A stretch of DNA of 64,000 nucleotides from Cristatella mucedo (taxonomy: Eukaryota; Bryozoa; Phylactolaemata; Cristatellidae): assembly GCA_009760855.2 (NCBI GenBank), contig WPIO01000006.1:12786001-12850000 (forward strand). Reading direction: 5' to 3'. Below are positions 1 through 30,023 of the stretch, piece after piece. The position numbers and the translations under genes are program-made. Under the pieces are notes generated by a model that was not told the origin of the DNA, ran no database searches, and saw only the letters and a program-made list of their open reading frames with translations. Within the stretch, counting starts at the first letter, position 1, and each line of letters opens with the position of its first letter.

Positions 1-473
1 ACACCAGGCGATGGCATGCAGGAACATGACGCTCGAGAATTGAGTAGCTCTTGCCGACTTCCCTGCCCTTCCCCAGCCGGCTGTGCGAGTCCAACAAGAG
101 TCGCGATCGCCGCAACGAGATATTCGACCACACCCACACACGTACATCGTCACAAGAACGGCAGTAGCGGAACTGCCACGTGGCACATATACGAAAGCTC
201 AACCAGGCATACCGATGGTCGCTAGCAGAAGGTCTCGTGGTTAGCTGCCTCATGCCTCTCCCAAGCTCCTATAGCCCGTGGGCGATTGCTTAGTGCGAAA
301 GATTCCGCCAAGCAACTGCAGTATCGAGCGAGAATAGGCAGGAATCAATCAGTAGGCAGAAAAGTGATGCATTCCAATTTAGCATAGATATGCAACTAAG
401 AGTGGCATATGGTCACAAACACCATAACACGGACAAACATAAACACACATGCAGGCACGTGCACGCACGCGCA

Positions 474-479
474 CACACA

Positions 480-543
<64 letters not shown>

Positions 544-558
544 TGCACACACACACAC
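474..558. repeat. (CA)n microsatellite
   Basis: Near-perfect CA repeat with CGCA interruptions at the left end. It lies in the TTLL12 intron after exon 9 and reads (UG)n in that transcript. Confidence 0.95.
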
Positions 559-651
559 GAGGGAGAATTTGGATGACGTGCAAGAACCAGAAATACGTGC
601 TTGAGGTAACAACAATTCATAACAATAATAATAATTATTATAGCTTTTGTA

Positions 652-735
652 TTTGTCTAAGCAGGCCCCGATTTTGGCTGCATTCCTCAGCTGAAAGTAG
701 GCCGACTTGATAAAATAGACACTAAGCTCATCCAA
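652..735 (-). mobile_element. LINE reverse-transcriptase fragment
   Basis: A short minus-strand frame reads IKSAYFQLRNAAKIGACLD, typical of the stretch after the YADD box in CR1/L2-like non-LTR retrotransposon reverse transcriptases. It is only a remnant, inside a TTLL12 intron next to the CA repeat. Confidence 0.7.
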
Positions 736-869
736 TTAAAAGTGTTTTGGGAATAGCCTTCCCAGATCAGAGGGCTGAATACCGAAGGGATTTGTGCGTG
801 CAAACAGATTTGCAATTGCAGCTGCTAGGTCCGAGGTGGCTTACGTGAAGTGGCCAGTCGCACACCCAC

Positions 870-18931
<18,062 letters not shown>

Positions 18932-19045
18932 AACCAGCAGCAGCGCGTCGGTCGTAGAAGAGTCACTCGCTCTAGGAACCACGCGGGACGACGGCAGGGG
19001 AGGGCACGTGAGAGCTCCGACGAGCGGCATCAGTTCCGGTCTGGC
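18932..19045. promoter_or_regulatory. Compact bidirectional promoter between TTLL12 (-) and MRPS9 (+)
   Basis: The two start codons face away from each other with 114 bp between them, so both 5' UTRs and the core promoter must share this stretch or overlap the first exons. No TATA box is seen. The sequence is moderately GC-rich and has an ETS-type core TTCCGG at 19034-19039, 6 bp before the MRPS9 ATG. ETS factors (GABP/NRF-2) are known regulators of nuclear genes for mitochondrial ribosomal proteins in vertebrates; their use here is inference. Confidence 0.75.
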
Positions 19046-22000
19046 ATGGCGGCGCCCAGTGTGCGTTGTCTCGGCCGCCTGCCCAGCGGGTGCCTAGCTT
19101 GCCCTCGGGTAAGCGCTGTTTCCACACATCGTGTAGAAACTCAGCGGAGCCCTTCCCACGTAGCACTGGTCCCGGACAGTTTTTTTTTAATTCTCAGGTC
19201 GTCGCAAATGTGCGTTCCTCTTGGCGACGCCTATGTGCCACCACCACCACCACCACCACCACCACCACCACCACCTCCGCCGATAAGTCTGCTGTTAGCT
19301 CTGGAATTTCTGGACGAGGCGAAGCTATCAGTCGCGCCATGCAGGCTTACCTGGAACGAGCCGTGAAACACGGTAAGCATCCGGGCTTACGGCTATGAAG
19401 TGTCCTCCCCCCCCCCCCCCCGTATTCAGTTGGTGTGGGTACCGTTCGTCAATTGACGAAAGCGTCGGTACTCCTGTATCAATTTCATAGCGTCTTTCTT
19501 GCTTACGCATCTGCTTCTTCGGTGAGAGAGCGGTCGCTGGAGACGCTGCAGCTATCGCTAGGACCGCCAGAACCCGCTCTCCCCCTTCCCCCGTGGGCGC
19601 CTCTCGGAAACTTGAAGCTGCACTAGTGGCACAGGCTTCGCTCCGTCGAGCGTTCATTGCTATCTACCTCTTGCTCTGCAGACGCTATGATGAAGGAGCA
19701 AGTAGCCGAGTACGAGCAAGGCAGACGGCACTTGGCCAATATAATGTGGGCCGATCCTGAGACCTTTACTCAAGCGGAGATTGACGTGAGTCCTGTTGCT
19801 ACTGTCGGCGTATTTCACTTGCAAAAGTATCTGGCATATAGATCTGATTTGTGTTGCGGCAGAAGAGCTTTAAGAGCGACTGTCACGCCTGCTTGCAGCA
19901 GGCTTCAAACGAACGACTGCTGCTGAACTCGACCCACGATCTGGATCGTGAAGCCCGAGCAGGTTGCTGCTGGGCTTACACGTGGCATCGGTTTTGCCAT
20001 TATGCCTGTTATGCTGTGTGCACAATGCGAGGCACAAAGGCATGTCGGACCTTGGCCTTAGCGCCGTGCCAGGGCCACCGCCTTTACTCTGCCTGATGTT
20101 GCCTTTTTCTTATTTTAGAAAGCTATTGCCTACCTTTTGCCGTCAGGCCTCTTTGAAAAAAAAGCAAGGCCTATGATGAAGCATCCTAGTGATATTTTTG
20201 CCAAACGCAAAGGTATGGCAGATTGCTATTCTTATCCTCCTCTCTTCCTTTCTTTTTGTCTTTGCCTGTTTACCGGCAGCTCGTTTTGATGAATGCATGT
20301 TCACCTCCAGTTGTACTGCTGATGCCTTTATGTCAAAGTGAAGCAATGAATGTGCTAGTGATGGGCTTAGCTGCCATTGCCACAGAATTGTAGGCCTGTC
20401 TCCATTGACTAGAGCGTTTCCATAACATTTTAGCTGCACAGTTCGATGCATTAGGACGGCCGTTTCACTATCTGTTCTACACTGGACAACCTAACTACTA
20501 TGAGCTATTGCACGTAAGTACCTGTGGATCTGCTGTGGCCCTATGCCATTTAGGACACGTTACGGCGATCGCTTGCATTTGTCGCACCTTAACTTATCTG
20601 TACTGCTATTGTATTATCCGCCAGCGGTAGTCCGTAGGCATAGCCAGCTTTAAGCCAAGGAGGGGCAGCACCTTGGCCTTCCGGAGGCTGGCAATCGTAG
20701 GAACGTGACAGGCGTGCTGCCCTACATGCCTCTTAGGTTAAGCATAATACAAGTGTGCAACGCTGCCTATGACTACAGCTCCTAGATTCATGTTTGGTGA
20801 TCTACCTGAGCATTGCATCTCAGCAGCGGTTGTACTCATCTGAGGATGTAATTGGCTTGTTCGCTCTGCTCGAGGCAAATTCTTTTTTTTTAAACTCATT
20901 TCTATGCGCTTTACATTTTTTTGGCATTTAATGGCAGTCTGCCTTTGCTTGCTCTGTATTTTTAAATTACTGCTCTCCTTGCATCAGCATGCTAAAGGCG
21001 TCACGTGTGCTTATTCAGCCATTCGCTGGTTGCCAACGATGCTCTGGAAGCCGCTCGTGGGGGTTTCCCCTACTTGCCTGGACTATTTGTCATTCGTGCA
21101 GCTTATACACTATCTGGTTGCCGACCGCAGCAGGGTCATAGTGTTGCACTTGGTGCCACGATTTGCAATCAAAATATACGCATTCATTCACAGGATATGG
21201 CTCGAACAAGTAAGTGGCAATTTAAATAAATCCCGAGCTTTGCAGCCATATAATAAATATTAGCTGATTCAACGGCCTCATTTATATAGTGGCAGAAGAG
21301 TCTTAAAGGCTGTCACCACCACTTGCAGTGGATGATACAGGATCGTCCACACAGTAGGCTTGGTAGCTTAATCGGTAGAGCACCGGACTGGTAATCCAGA
21401 GCTTGCGTGATCGTTCCCTGCTGGAAGTGAAATTCAACCAGGTTGGTTGTGGTATCCTTGTGTAAACAAGGCCGAATTTCCTAAATGGTACATAGCTGAA
21501 AGTAGGCCGGCTTGACTGTGGACCTGATGTGGTTGTCTAGTGAATGGATGCTTTGTAAAGGACTCCCAAATTGTGTGCAGACCCTACAGGATAAGAGTTG
21601 CAGTACTCGAGCATCTGTGTAATATTGTTTAATTTGAACCGAAGTACTAGACGGTGACTATGTAAGTGACTAAATATTGAGGTTGCTTTAAAGATAAAAC
21701 CGAGATGGCGAATGGCAAGAGCTGCTTCATGCCCTTATCTTAATCGTAAAACCCTGAATCTTCTGCATGAGCTTGTCCTTCCGATTAATAGAAGCCTATT
21801 TTCCCGACGTTGAGCATAAGACAGTTCGTATTAAGTTCGTAAGAAGAATACCCTGCAGTTATGCCAGAAGGCAAATGTGTACACTGGCCAAGGCTCTACC
21901 AGAGCTTAGTAGTTACGAAGACTTATTTCGCTAGATACTTCAACTGCAACTAAGTTCTGGATTGGTTCTAAATAACACCATGCATCATGATGCCAGGTAT

Positions 22001-25000
22001 CTACTACAGTAGCAGCCTCAGACCGGGACCCTGTTGCCACCTAATTCCGTGGTCCTCTCAAGCTAGTTATTATTACTACTTTCATTCGAGCAACGACTCG
22101 CACTGTGTACATTTGCAATTACCAACAAATGGCAAATTTACTCGTGTCGCTCCATTCGACTTTGCTTCAGTCTTTGTGTGTCCCGTCTGCTCCCGCTCTG
22201 GCCTCGCACTGCAAACCAGCCACTCTGTGCTTGATGGACAGAAATTGCTTCTTGTTTTTCGCTTCGAGCTCAGGCACACGCTCACGTGGATGCAGGTACG
22301 CGTCTCCGCTCCTGAGCTGCTAAGAGTGGACTCGCACTTATTCGCTGGCTTTGCTAGTTCTATGCTGAAGCTTTTTGTAAGCTCTGTGCTGCTTGCTCTC
22401 CCACTGCTCTATTATTTGCCGTCGGCCTTGTAGGAGATCAGTGTTCGCCTGGAAAAGCTCGACCAAGCTCAAGAGACAGCGGCAAGGCAGCGCCAGAAGC
22501 AGGGAAGGCTGACTGTCGAGCCCCTCGCTGCCCCGATCGAGGAGCAGGCGTAAGTGTCGATGGATGTCTAAGCCAGCGCCTTCTGTCTGCTAGCTAGATC
22601 GCATGCCCCGTACCTCTGCAGCTCCGAGTGATGAGACACCGCTGTGCTCGATAGCGTACATTCTCAAGCTTGATATTGTACCGAAAATTGTCATTCTCAA
22701 AAGCCTTGCGGCACTTCCGAGGCCCTCACCGGGGATTCCACATCCTTGGGGAAAGCCTGTGAGCTTCTTCAGGCTGTCAGTGGCCGTGGACTGGGCCTTT
22801 GTAACTGTAGCATAGGTTTGTGGTACTCGGCTGTCTCCTCTCCCCTATTTGTGCTATGAAAGTGCTGATCATGTATCGCTCGAAACTTATATGCACAGTG
22901 TAGTGCTGCAGCTACAATTCATCAAATGATGTAGTACACGATAGAAAGAATGATTGGGCTTTGTACTCGTCATTCTTCCTTCTCTTGAGAGAAAATGAGA
23001 AAAACTTGCTAAGGCAGAACGTCCTTCCTGCAGGGTCATCGACATCGGGAGCAAATATCTTACCCTCTTGCTTGCTCTGCATAATTTGTTTCTTAGTAGC
23101 TGCTCGAATGTATGTCAGAGGAAACCTCTTTGGGTAGCAAAAGTTTACTCTGCTCTGCTGGTTGTACAGCTTTAGTTTAAAAGTTAATTTCTACTGTTTC
23201 CTCTTCATATCAATATTATTGTAAAACAAATGTGCTTTTCTTATGCCTAGACTTTGCTGCTTTTGTCTTCATCTCACACTTTGGGTAAAAGCACAGCTGT
23301 CTGCTATTAGTAAATCTGTTGGCTATCCAGTGTTCAGCGAAAGCCACTTAGGCTCTCAGTGTGCTCTAGATAGCTTCGCATGATGAACACAATTTTAGTG
23401 TGCCTGACATCGTAGAAAATCCTCATATCACCCAAATGGAGTGGTAGCCTCAGCAGCTAGGGAGGCCCATGCATGCACTGCATGTACCGGTCTCCCTTTT
23501 TACGTTTCGAGAATTGTAATGTCTTATGCCATGCATGCCATCCCATAAACAACACAGATAAATCAAATGAGGCAGCTGTGTGTGCATGTTGGTGTGTTCT
23601 GTTGTCGTGCTGTGAGACCAAGCCGGGTTGCGTTTGCTGCCAGAATCATGCGCTCCCTTCCCTAGATCCACCAGTAGACGCCTTCCGCCTCTTTCCTAGC
23701 GAGCGCAGGCGAGCGAGCAAACAAGCGCTCTGCAATTTGCTTGCAGTGCTCTCGTGGCATCCTGCAAATCTGACAGTCTGCTCAGCTATGTTTGCATTCA
23801 CGTCATGCATCCGTTGGTTGCATATGTCGTTGGCGTTAACTACAATTAATTGATCTGTGTGCGCTCGTGTGTGTGTGCCGTGAGTGCCGATTGCTCGCTG
23901 CGCCTTTACCCTAGTGCCACTTTAGGTAGCCCCCTGACCTGCCATTGGAGAAGAAAAAATAAATAAATAAAATTCATATATATAGCGCCCTGAGAGAACT
24001 TAATCTGTGTTCAGGTGTTTCACAGTGCAACGGGGCTTGAGCCCACAACCTCGGTCATCAAATACATTCACCTTGACCTCGGTCGTTAAGGGTGAGCACC
24101 TTAAAGTACTGTTGGTCAAACCAGCACAGCGCGAGTTCAGGCGTGGCGCAGCAAGGCTAACTTTCTCTTTGTTGGCAGTAACGTCAGAGGCACCGAATGG
24201 ATAGCGCAGAGAACGTTACAAGACAGGCTTATCGAGCACATAGATGATAATGAAGTGAGCAAAACTGCTGCTGCTGCCGTGTCTAGATGCCCTCTGCTGC
24301 TAGCTTGTGGCTGTTGGTGTCCAGACGGCTTTGAGTGGCATTTGCTCAGAACATTGGCTTCGCCCGGTAGTATGTTCATCTGGCAGAGTCGTACATATTG
24401 CCCGCTGTTGCCCTGTCCTCGCAGCACACGCTCCAGCTTGTGTGCACAGTGTACCATCGCTATGCTCGCCGCGTCGCACGCGATAGCAGTGCTGTGACGC
24501 GCAAGCCTCGGCGCTGGCGCTAAGAAGCCCGCGGGACGCCTTGCATTGCAGTACAGGCGATTCGTCCTCCTATTCGAGCGCCTGTCAGCCCATCCGCTTT
24601 CTAGCCGCGAGCAAGAATTCATCAGCCTCTATCGTCGGCGCCTGGACGAAAGCACACAGCAGCAGCCGTTTTCAAACTCGGTAAGCGAGTGCCGAGTGGT
24701 CAGACGTGCTCGCTTGCCGTGCTCGCTTGCCGTGCTGGGACGGTCAGGTGGATCTGCCGTTCGTGGGCAGCCTCTGCCGATGACCGGATGTGCGCAAATG
24801 CAGTCACGGGGTGCGCCGCGAGAGCAACTCGAGACTGAGGCTTCGAGGGCGGTGCGAGCACGTGTGAGAGAGAGCGCGGGCCGACGACATGAGTCGGGGT
24901 CAGAGCGAGCTGCTGCTGCTGCGGTCTGTCCGCTCTGCGCCCTGATGGCAGCACGGCTGCTGGCTGACGAGCCAAGCGATCGGCTCGAAGGTGAAGGTTG

Positions 25001-28000
25001 CACAAGTGAATCTGTTTGGGCGGGAGGCCGCTTGGCGCATGATCTCTGTGGAGCGGCGGCAACCGGAGCTGCTGCGGCGGCAGCTGCTGCGATCTCAGCG
25101 AGCCCCGTGCACCTCGTTGTAGCTGCAGATTGACGAAAGCTCGGGTCGGCTCTTCTCGCGTGCTTCAGGTTCGTGTGCAGACGTTCTCGCGCGCACGCGC
25201 GCGCTTGCCGAGTGTCTCTTGCCCTGTGACGTTGACCGGTCGTGTGAGGGAGGATCTCGAATGGCATGGCACACACAAACCGCTAGGAGTCGCGCGCAGT
25301 ATTCGAGCGACACGGCATTTTCTCGCCATTGCATGCCTGGCACGCTAAAATCAACTCGCGCCCTGCGATGTGGGTGAGGGTGAACTGTGGCTTGCTTTGC
25401 TATTGCACGCAAGGTCAGTCTGATCCTTGAGTATGCTTGCGACCATGTGCCGGTGCTGCTGACCATTTGTGTCGCCCTGCACTGTTGCAGCCCTAGCAAT
25501 GAGCTGTGCACTGTGGGGACGGAGCGATGGGAATAATAATAATAAGAAGAATAATGATAAGTTGATATCCCTAACACAGCCAAATCTCTTATCATTCACT
25601 TTATAATTTGCTGCAGGAAAACCAATAATCCGGTAAGAGAAGCATGGCTTGGACCTGAGGCAATCGCCATGGAAGCAATCACTATTTTGTCGATAATCGC
25701 TGTGTACAGCGAAACCGATATGTTTTCTTTGTTTCCTATGCCACCACCGGGTCACGTTTTTAGTTCTGGCCAAGCATCTTGCCACTGTCGTCGCCGTATG
25801 CCTTCTAGTCAGCGTTCCTTTTGCAAGCCTGTTGCATATCACTCGTACAGGTGTAACAAGAAGAAATCGACAACTTCAGCTAAGTATCGAAACTCGCGAG
25901 GCTTCACTCTCGAATACGGCCGATCATAAAAAAGAACAGCTGATTTAACAGCCACATTTGTATAGCAGCAGAAAAGCCTTATTGGTTTTCACCACCACTT
26001 GCAGTTGGAAATAAAGGATCGCCCGCTGCAGGATTCGAACCCACGACCTCGGTTGTGAAAAGCAAACCTGGACCAAGCTCTAGCTGTGTACTTACAAATG
26101 CAAGAGTTTTTATTCACTGTCTAGATTTTTCTTATTTGCAGCTTTTCCAAAGCCCCCGACTGACCCAGAGCCGGCATGTAGGTTTTGTCTGCCAATTATT
26201 GGCTTAGCAAGTACGAATTGCAAGGACGATGCGTCACGTGACGCAAGTTTTGGACAACACGCCTAAAAGTAGCCAAAAAACCTTTTGAAATTTTTTTTTT
26301 TAATGCCAGGTTTTGGCCAAAATAAGACCTCGATTAACGATTCTTTATTACTTATGCCGAAATCCTAAGTCTGCTTACTGCCTGGCATTTTGCGGGGTGG
26401 GGGAGGGTGTGGAACCCATTGAGCCTTATTTATTCACAGGGTAAGGCAGACAAACTATGCCGAACCTCAACGAATTGTCAAGCTTAGTGGGGGTAAAATT
26501 CTGGCATTGTATGCGGCTGTACAAGCTTTCGGTCAAATTGCTACTACTCTATCAATACTGAAGAATACGGATGCTTACGTGAGGAAGGTAGTAAAGACTG
26601 AAAGCCCTGAAATGGTCTATCGATCTGGTCGGCCTGCAGTACCACTAGCACGATCCTAAAGTCGGGCACGTTAAAGGACCGGTTTGCTTCGGCGCAAACT
26701 CGTGCTCAAAGTCTGCAAGCAGCGTCTGGGAAGCAAGTTGGCCACGATACCGTCAGAAAGGCCATTTGATGGTGCTGACCTGCATTCTCGAGTCACAAAA
26801 AGAAAATCGCTTCTGTCTGCGAAGAATATGGTCCGTTTTGAGTAGGCCAAGGCTCGAATCCACTGAACTGCTGAAGTTTTGGATTGAATTTTAATGTGAT
26901 TGGTAAATTTATGCTCTTTTTAAATTGTAAGAGAAGGCTTTACTTGCTTCGGCCACCCACCATCGCCTATTCACCCAAATGCTTGCAGGTAACAGTCAAA
27001 ATCGGTGAGGCATGGAGGTGTGGCGATGTCATTGTATAGGGATGCTTCAGCAGAAATGGTGTCGGGAGTCTTGCATCGCATACCAGCATCATGACCCGAG
27101 ACGTTTATTTAGGCCTTATCAGAACGACCTACTCCAGAGTGAAGTGGATCTCCGTGGACTTGATTTTATTTATATATGTGTGTGTGTATAATTTATTTAT
27201 ATAGTGCCCTAAGAGAACTTAATCTCTATTCAGGCGCTTCACATATGCCTCGGGCTCGAGCCCACGACCTCAGTCAGGCCTTGGTCGCGGCGAGCACCTT
27301 AACCGAGCACCTTAACCGCTGGAATTTACCAACACGACCGAGTCCCAAAACACACTGCTGACAAAGTAAATTGCAACGAGCCTGGCCTAGCGTAACGGCC
27401 GATGTTTGTGAGCTTTTGATGACCTCCATGCCAGATGGGTTTGACGGGTCGTTGGAAATAAAGATGATGGGACGTCATATTGACTTTATAAATTAAGCAG
27501 TATTCCCGATAATTACGAGAACAGGTTGCGTTTTCTTATTACAACCAGTGTGCATATTTTGTTGAGAGCAACATTCGATTTAAAATCGAAATGCAGGCGA
27601 TTAGGTAGCCACCCAAATACTTTTGCGTTTGAGTGTATACATTCTGCACTTGTTGCATGAGCATCACTTCTGGTCACTCCGAATTCGTTTCTTGGCCCAG
27701 TGCAAGCACCACTTGTCGACGGCAGTTAGCTGTGTCTGGCTGAGCCAATGGGTGGCACCTGCATGGTCTGGTGGCACTGATTTCAGGTCGACCGTTAGGC
27801 CCCTGGGTTGCGCACCAATGCTACTCACGAGCTGAACGTTATGACGCATCCCAAACATTAGGTTGGATATGCTTAGCTGGTGTTATTGCTGCACTCTGAT
27901 ACAGCTTTTATTGGTTTCCTAGGCAAACGCAAGACTGCCCAAGCCACTGTCACCGTTTACTCAAAAGGATCCGGTGAATTCGCCATTAACGAGCTGCCAA

Positions 28001-28730
28001 TCACTTACTTCACGGAGTTGTCGTACAGGTTGGTAGCGCGTGATTGTGTGTGCGTGTGTGTTAGTTGTGTGCGTGTGTGTGTTAGTTGTGTGCGTGTGTG
28101 TGGTGTGTGTCGGCTGGTGTTTCGGTGTATATGACGTGTACACGAGTGCGCTCTTCCCGCTGTGCATTCGCGCATGCACCACATTCTCAGTCCTCTGCAT
28201 TCAGCATTACATACGTGACGACCGCAGTATAATCGGCGTGTGTCACGCTCGCATGCGCCGTCGAGGAGCGGTCGCAGCAGCAGCGGCGCGTGCACGTGCA
28301 CTTGGAAGAGCAAGAAAACCGGAGCGTGCGATTCGCTCGTGATTTGCAGGGAGCAGGTGATGAGCCCTCTTCATTTCACCAATAAACTCGGCTACTTGGA
28401 CGTGGTCGCCACAGTGACCGGCGGAGGCCCGTCGTGCCAGTCGGGAGCCGTGCGCTTGGCCTTGTCCAGGGCGCTCTGCGCTTTCGTCGACAGCGGCGCG
28501 ACGGAGCAAATGCGGCAAGGTGAGCGCCGCGCGCGCACGAGCGTGCGGCGAGCTCGCGTGGCAAAAGTGGCCGCCGCCGCGCTGACACGCAGTCGTGTGC
28601 ATGCGTGCATCACTGCGCCGCCGCGTCTTCCTCTGCAGCCGGCCTGCTGACGCTAGACGTACGCGAAAGAGAGAGGAAAAAGCCCGGCCAGCCCGAGGCG
28701 AGGAAGAAGAAGACGTGGAAGAAGCGATGA
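19046..28730 (+). CDS. MRPS9: Mitochondrial small-subunit ribosomal protein uS9m, complete
   Basis: This is a component of the 28S mitoribosomal subunit; its C-terminal tail reaches the decoding centre, as in bacterial uS9. Exons: 19046-19108, 19198-19372, 19682-19785, 20119-20212, 20434-20513, 22434-22549, 24179-24254, 24552-24680, 25129-25168, 27923-28028, 28350-28519, 28639-28730. Phases agree throughout and total 1,245 nt, or 414 aa (human about 396). The N-terminus [15 protein letters not shown] is arginine-bearing and free of acidic residues, as in a mitochondrial presequence. Conserved blocks are [43 protein letters not shown], the uS9 core [40 protein letters not shown] and the basic tail [20 protein letters not shown]. 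Exon 2 carries a (CAC)n run encoding about 12 threonines. The exon 5-6 join skips a possible 16-nt micro-exon at 21194-21209, which would break the frame. I saw no AATAAA near the stop. Confidence 0.96.
21252..21362 (-). mobile_element. SINE-B fragment
   Basis: The tail (AGCTGATTCAACGGCCTC) and body are present; the tRNA-like head is missing, replaced by the SINE-C copy that begins at about 21360. Confidence 0.65.
21360..21480 (+). mobile_element. SINE-C copy (tRNA-like)
   Basis: TAGCTTAATCGGTAGAGCA and GGACTGGTAATCCAGAG match tRNA D- and anticodon-arm sequence closely. The B-box (GATCGTTCCCTGC) is weak, followed by TTGGTTGTGGTATCCTTGTG. A SINE is favoured over a tRNA gene because the T-arm and acceptor stem do not close. 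Confidence 0.6.
21483..21960 (-). pseudogene. LINE RT C-terminal fragment in an MRPS9 intron
   Basis: Minus-strand text contains [14 protein letters not shown], the same motif as other LINE remnants here, followed by decayed C-terminal sequence. It lies between MRPS9 exons at 20513 and 22434. Confidence 0.6.
23968..24126 (-). mobile_element. SINE-A copy 52 bp upstream of an MRPS9 exon
   Basis: The tail (TATAGCGCCCTGAGAGAACT) and a decayed, partly duplicated head (CACCTTGACCTCGGTCGTTA, then CACCTTAAAGTACTG) end near 24126. The next MRPS9 exon begins at 24179. Confidence 0.7.
25938..26070 (-). mobile_element. SINE-B copy
   Basis: On plus: AGCTGATTTAACAGCCACAT, the body, then GGATTCGAACCCACGACC (B-box complement). 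It lies in the long MRPS9 intron before the exon at 27923. Confidence 0.75.
26440..27545 (+). pseudogene. Degenerate Tc1/mariner transposase with a SINE insertion
   Basis: Plus-strand text reads [28 protein letters not shown] and RSGRPAV, matching the helix-turn-helix and GRPR-like region of Tc1 transposases. [10 protein letters not shown] and, after breaks, [11 protein letters not shown] match the catalytic core. Stops and frameshifts are frequent. A SINE-A interrupts it at about 27187-27340. A right-end remnant CCAAATACTTTTGCGTTTGA at 27613-27632 looks like a Tc1 terminal inverted repeat. No clear left end was found. Confidence 0.65.
27187..27340 (-). mobile_element. SINE-A copy inserted in the Tc1 pseudogene
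   Basis: Full tail, B-box complement and A-box complement, with a short duplication (CGAGCACCTTAACC) at 27291-27317. It splits the transposase remnant. Confidence 0.75.
28045..28115. repeat. (GT)n tract just after an MRPS9 donor site
   Basis: Degenerate GT repeat with tandem gtgtgttagttgtgtgc units, beginning about 17 nt after the exon ending at 28028. It reads (UG)n in the MRPS9 transcript. Confidence 0.9.
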
Positions 28731-29559
28731 AAAAGGGCGGCGGCAAACGTCGCGTGCCACGTACATACTCCTGTACAGGAGCAGCAACAGGAGCAGCCGG
28801 CCTCCCCCTCGGGGCCTGGCGCTGGCCTCCTCGTGTCTTTTTGTTGCTTGACAGTGTAAATAGATCGCCTGTGCATGCTCGAAGTCGCCTTCAACCGACC
28901 GTTGTTGGTTCTCCTGACAGGAGAAGAAACCGAGTGGCGACTTCGAACGGCTGTCTGTCTTCGAGCAGCTCAAGCGCCCGCGGCTTGCTAGTGTCACGCG
29001 GGCCACCGTCGACTGTCGGTGCCGTGGGCTGGTCCGCCGTCGGCAGGGTGCCTGCGTCACGCCGAAAACCGCCGGGGCACTCTGGGGACGGCGGGGAGGG
29101 CGAGACGGGCACGTCGTTCTGCGCCGGTGCGTGATTCTGGGTTCGAGCGAGCGACCTGTATCGCTGCATCGCCTCCGCTCCGGCTGATGAGCGCTGCAGT
29201 CGTGGCTAGCTAGCTAGCGGCTCTAGCGTTGCCGGAAACCGCCGAGCGGTGTGGTGCTGTCTTTCGGTCGGCAGAACATTTCATCGCGGGGCGTCGGCCA
29301 CCACGCTGGCTGCCATTAGCGGGGAAGGGGAGGGGCAAGCAGGCAGAGCTCTCTCAGTGTGTGCTTACTGAGAGAGCTCCTTGCCTCGCCTGAGGGGAGT
29401 GGGCGTGACTGTTTGGTGGGAGCGAGATGGCGGCGGAATCAGCACCGGGCTGTGGCTCGAACACAAGAGGCTGAGGCTCGCAAGGCTGAGGCTAGCGATG
29501 CTGCGCCGGCAGCAAGCCGCTGGCCATCAAGGGCTGGCGCTGCCAGCCGAGGCTCTACT
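28731..29559. other. Convergent intergenic region MRPS9 / synaptotagmin
   Basis: The 829 bp between the two stop codons must hold both 3' UTRs. It is GC-rich with several open frames that look like composition artefacts. No AATAAA was found on either strand, so both genes may use variant signals or overlap at their 3' ends. Confidence 0.6.
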
Positions 29560-29964
29560 CTACTCTTTGTTATGCTTCATGCGCCGCAGCACCATCCAGC
29601 TGCAGACGAGCTGCTTGGGCTTGGCGAGCATCTCGTTCCAAAGCTTCCTCTCGGCGTCGCCGCTCTTGGAGGAGAGCAGCAGCTCGCCGATGACGTCGTT
29701 CTGCGACCACTTGTCGTAGTCCATGACGTAGACGTGCAGGCTCGTGTCCTTGACACGCTCGAGCGGCACGGCAAAGTCGAAGGTGGCGTCGAACGCTGGG
29801 TTCAGGGTCTTCATCTGTGTCGGCGTTTTGAGCTTCTCCTGCCTGTGCCCTTGGTGCAGTAGCCACACTTTCACGTATGGATCTGCCACAATAGTAATAA
29901 TAATACAGGAATGGAACGGACATAAATCGTGCTCAGCTTGCACACACACACCTCCCTCTCTCTC

Positions 29965-30023
<59 letters not shown>

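Noticed and set aside
21194-21209. Possible 16-nt MRPS9 micro-exon (reading DMART) between the exons at 20434 and 22434
   Set aside because: It has good splice sites and fits the homology gap, but its length leaves the frame off by one against the next exon, which has an in-frame stop just upstream. Direct splicing from 20513 to 22434 keeps the frame.
21360-21432. Functional tRNA gene
   Set aside because: D-arm and anticodon-arm sequence are convincing, but the T-arm is degraded and the acceptor ends do not pair; a tRNA-derived SINE explains it better.
24546-25276. 195- and 215-codon frames on opposite strands
   Set aside because: Only 24552-24680 is coding (MRPS9 exon 8). The rest is GC-rich intron with a GCT/GCG repeat and no similarity.
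28595-29134. 179-codon plus-strand frame
   Set aside because: It is a shadow of the last MRPS9 exon in another frame, running into GC-rich 3' sequence.
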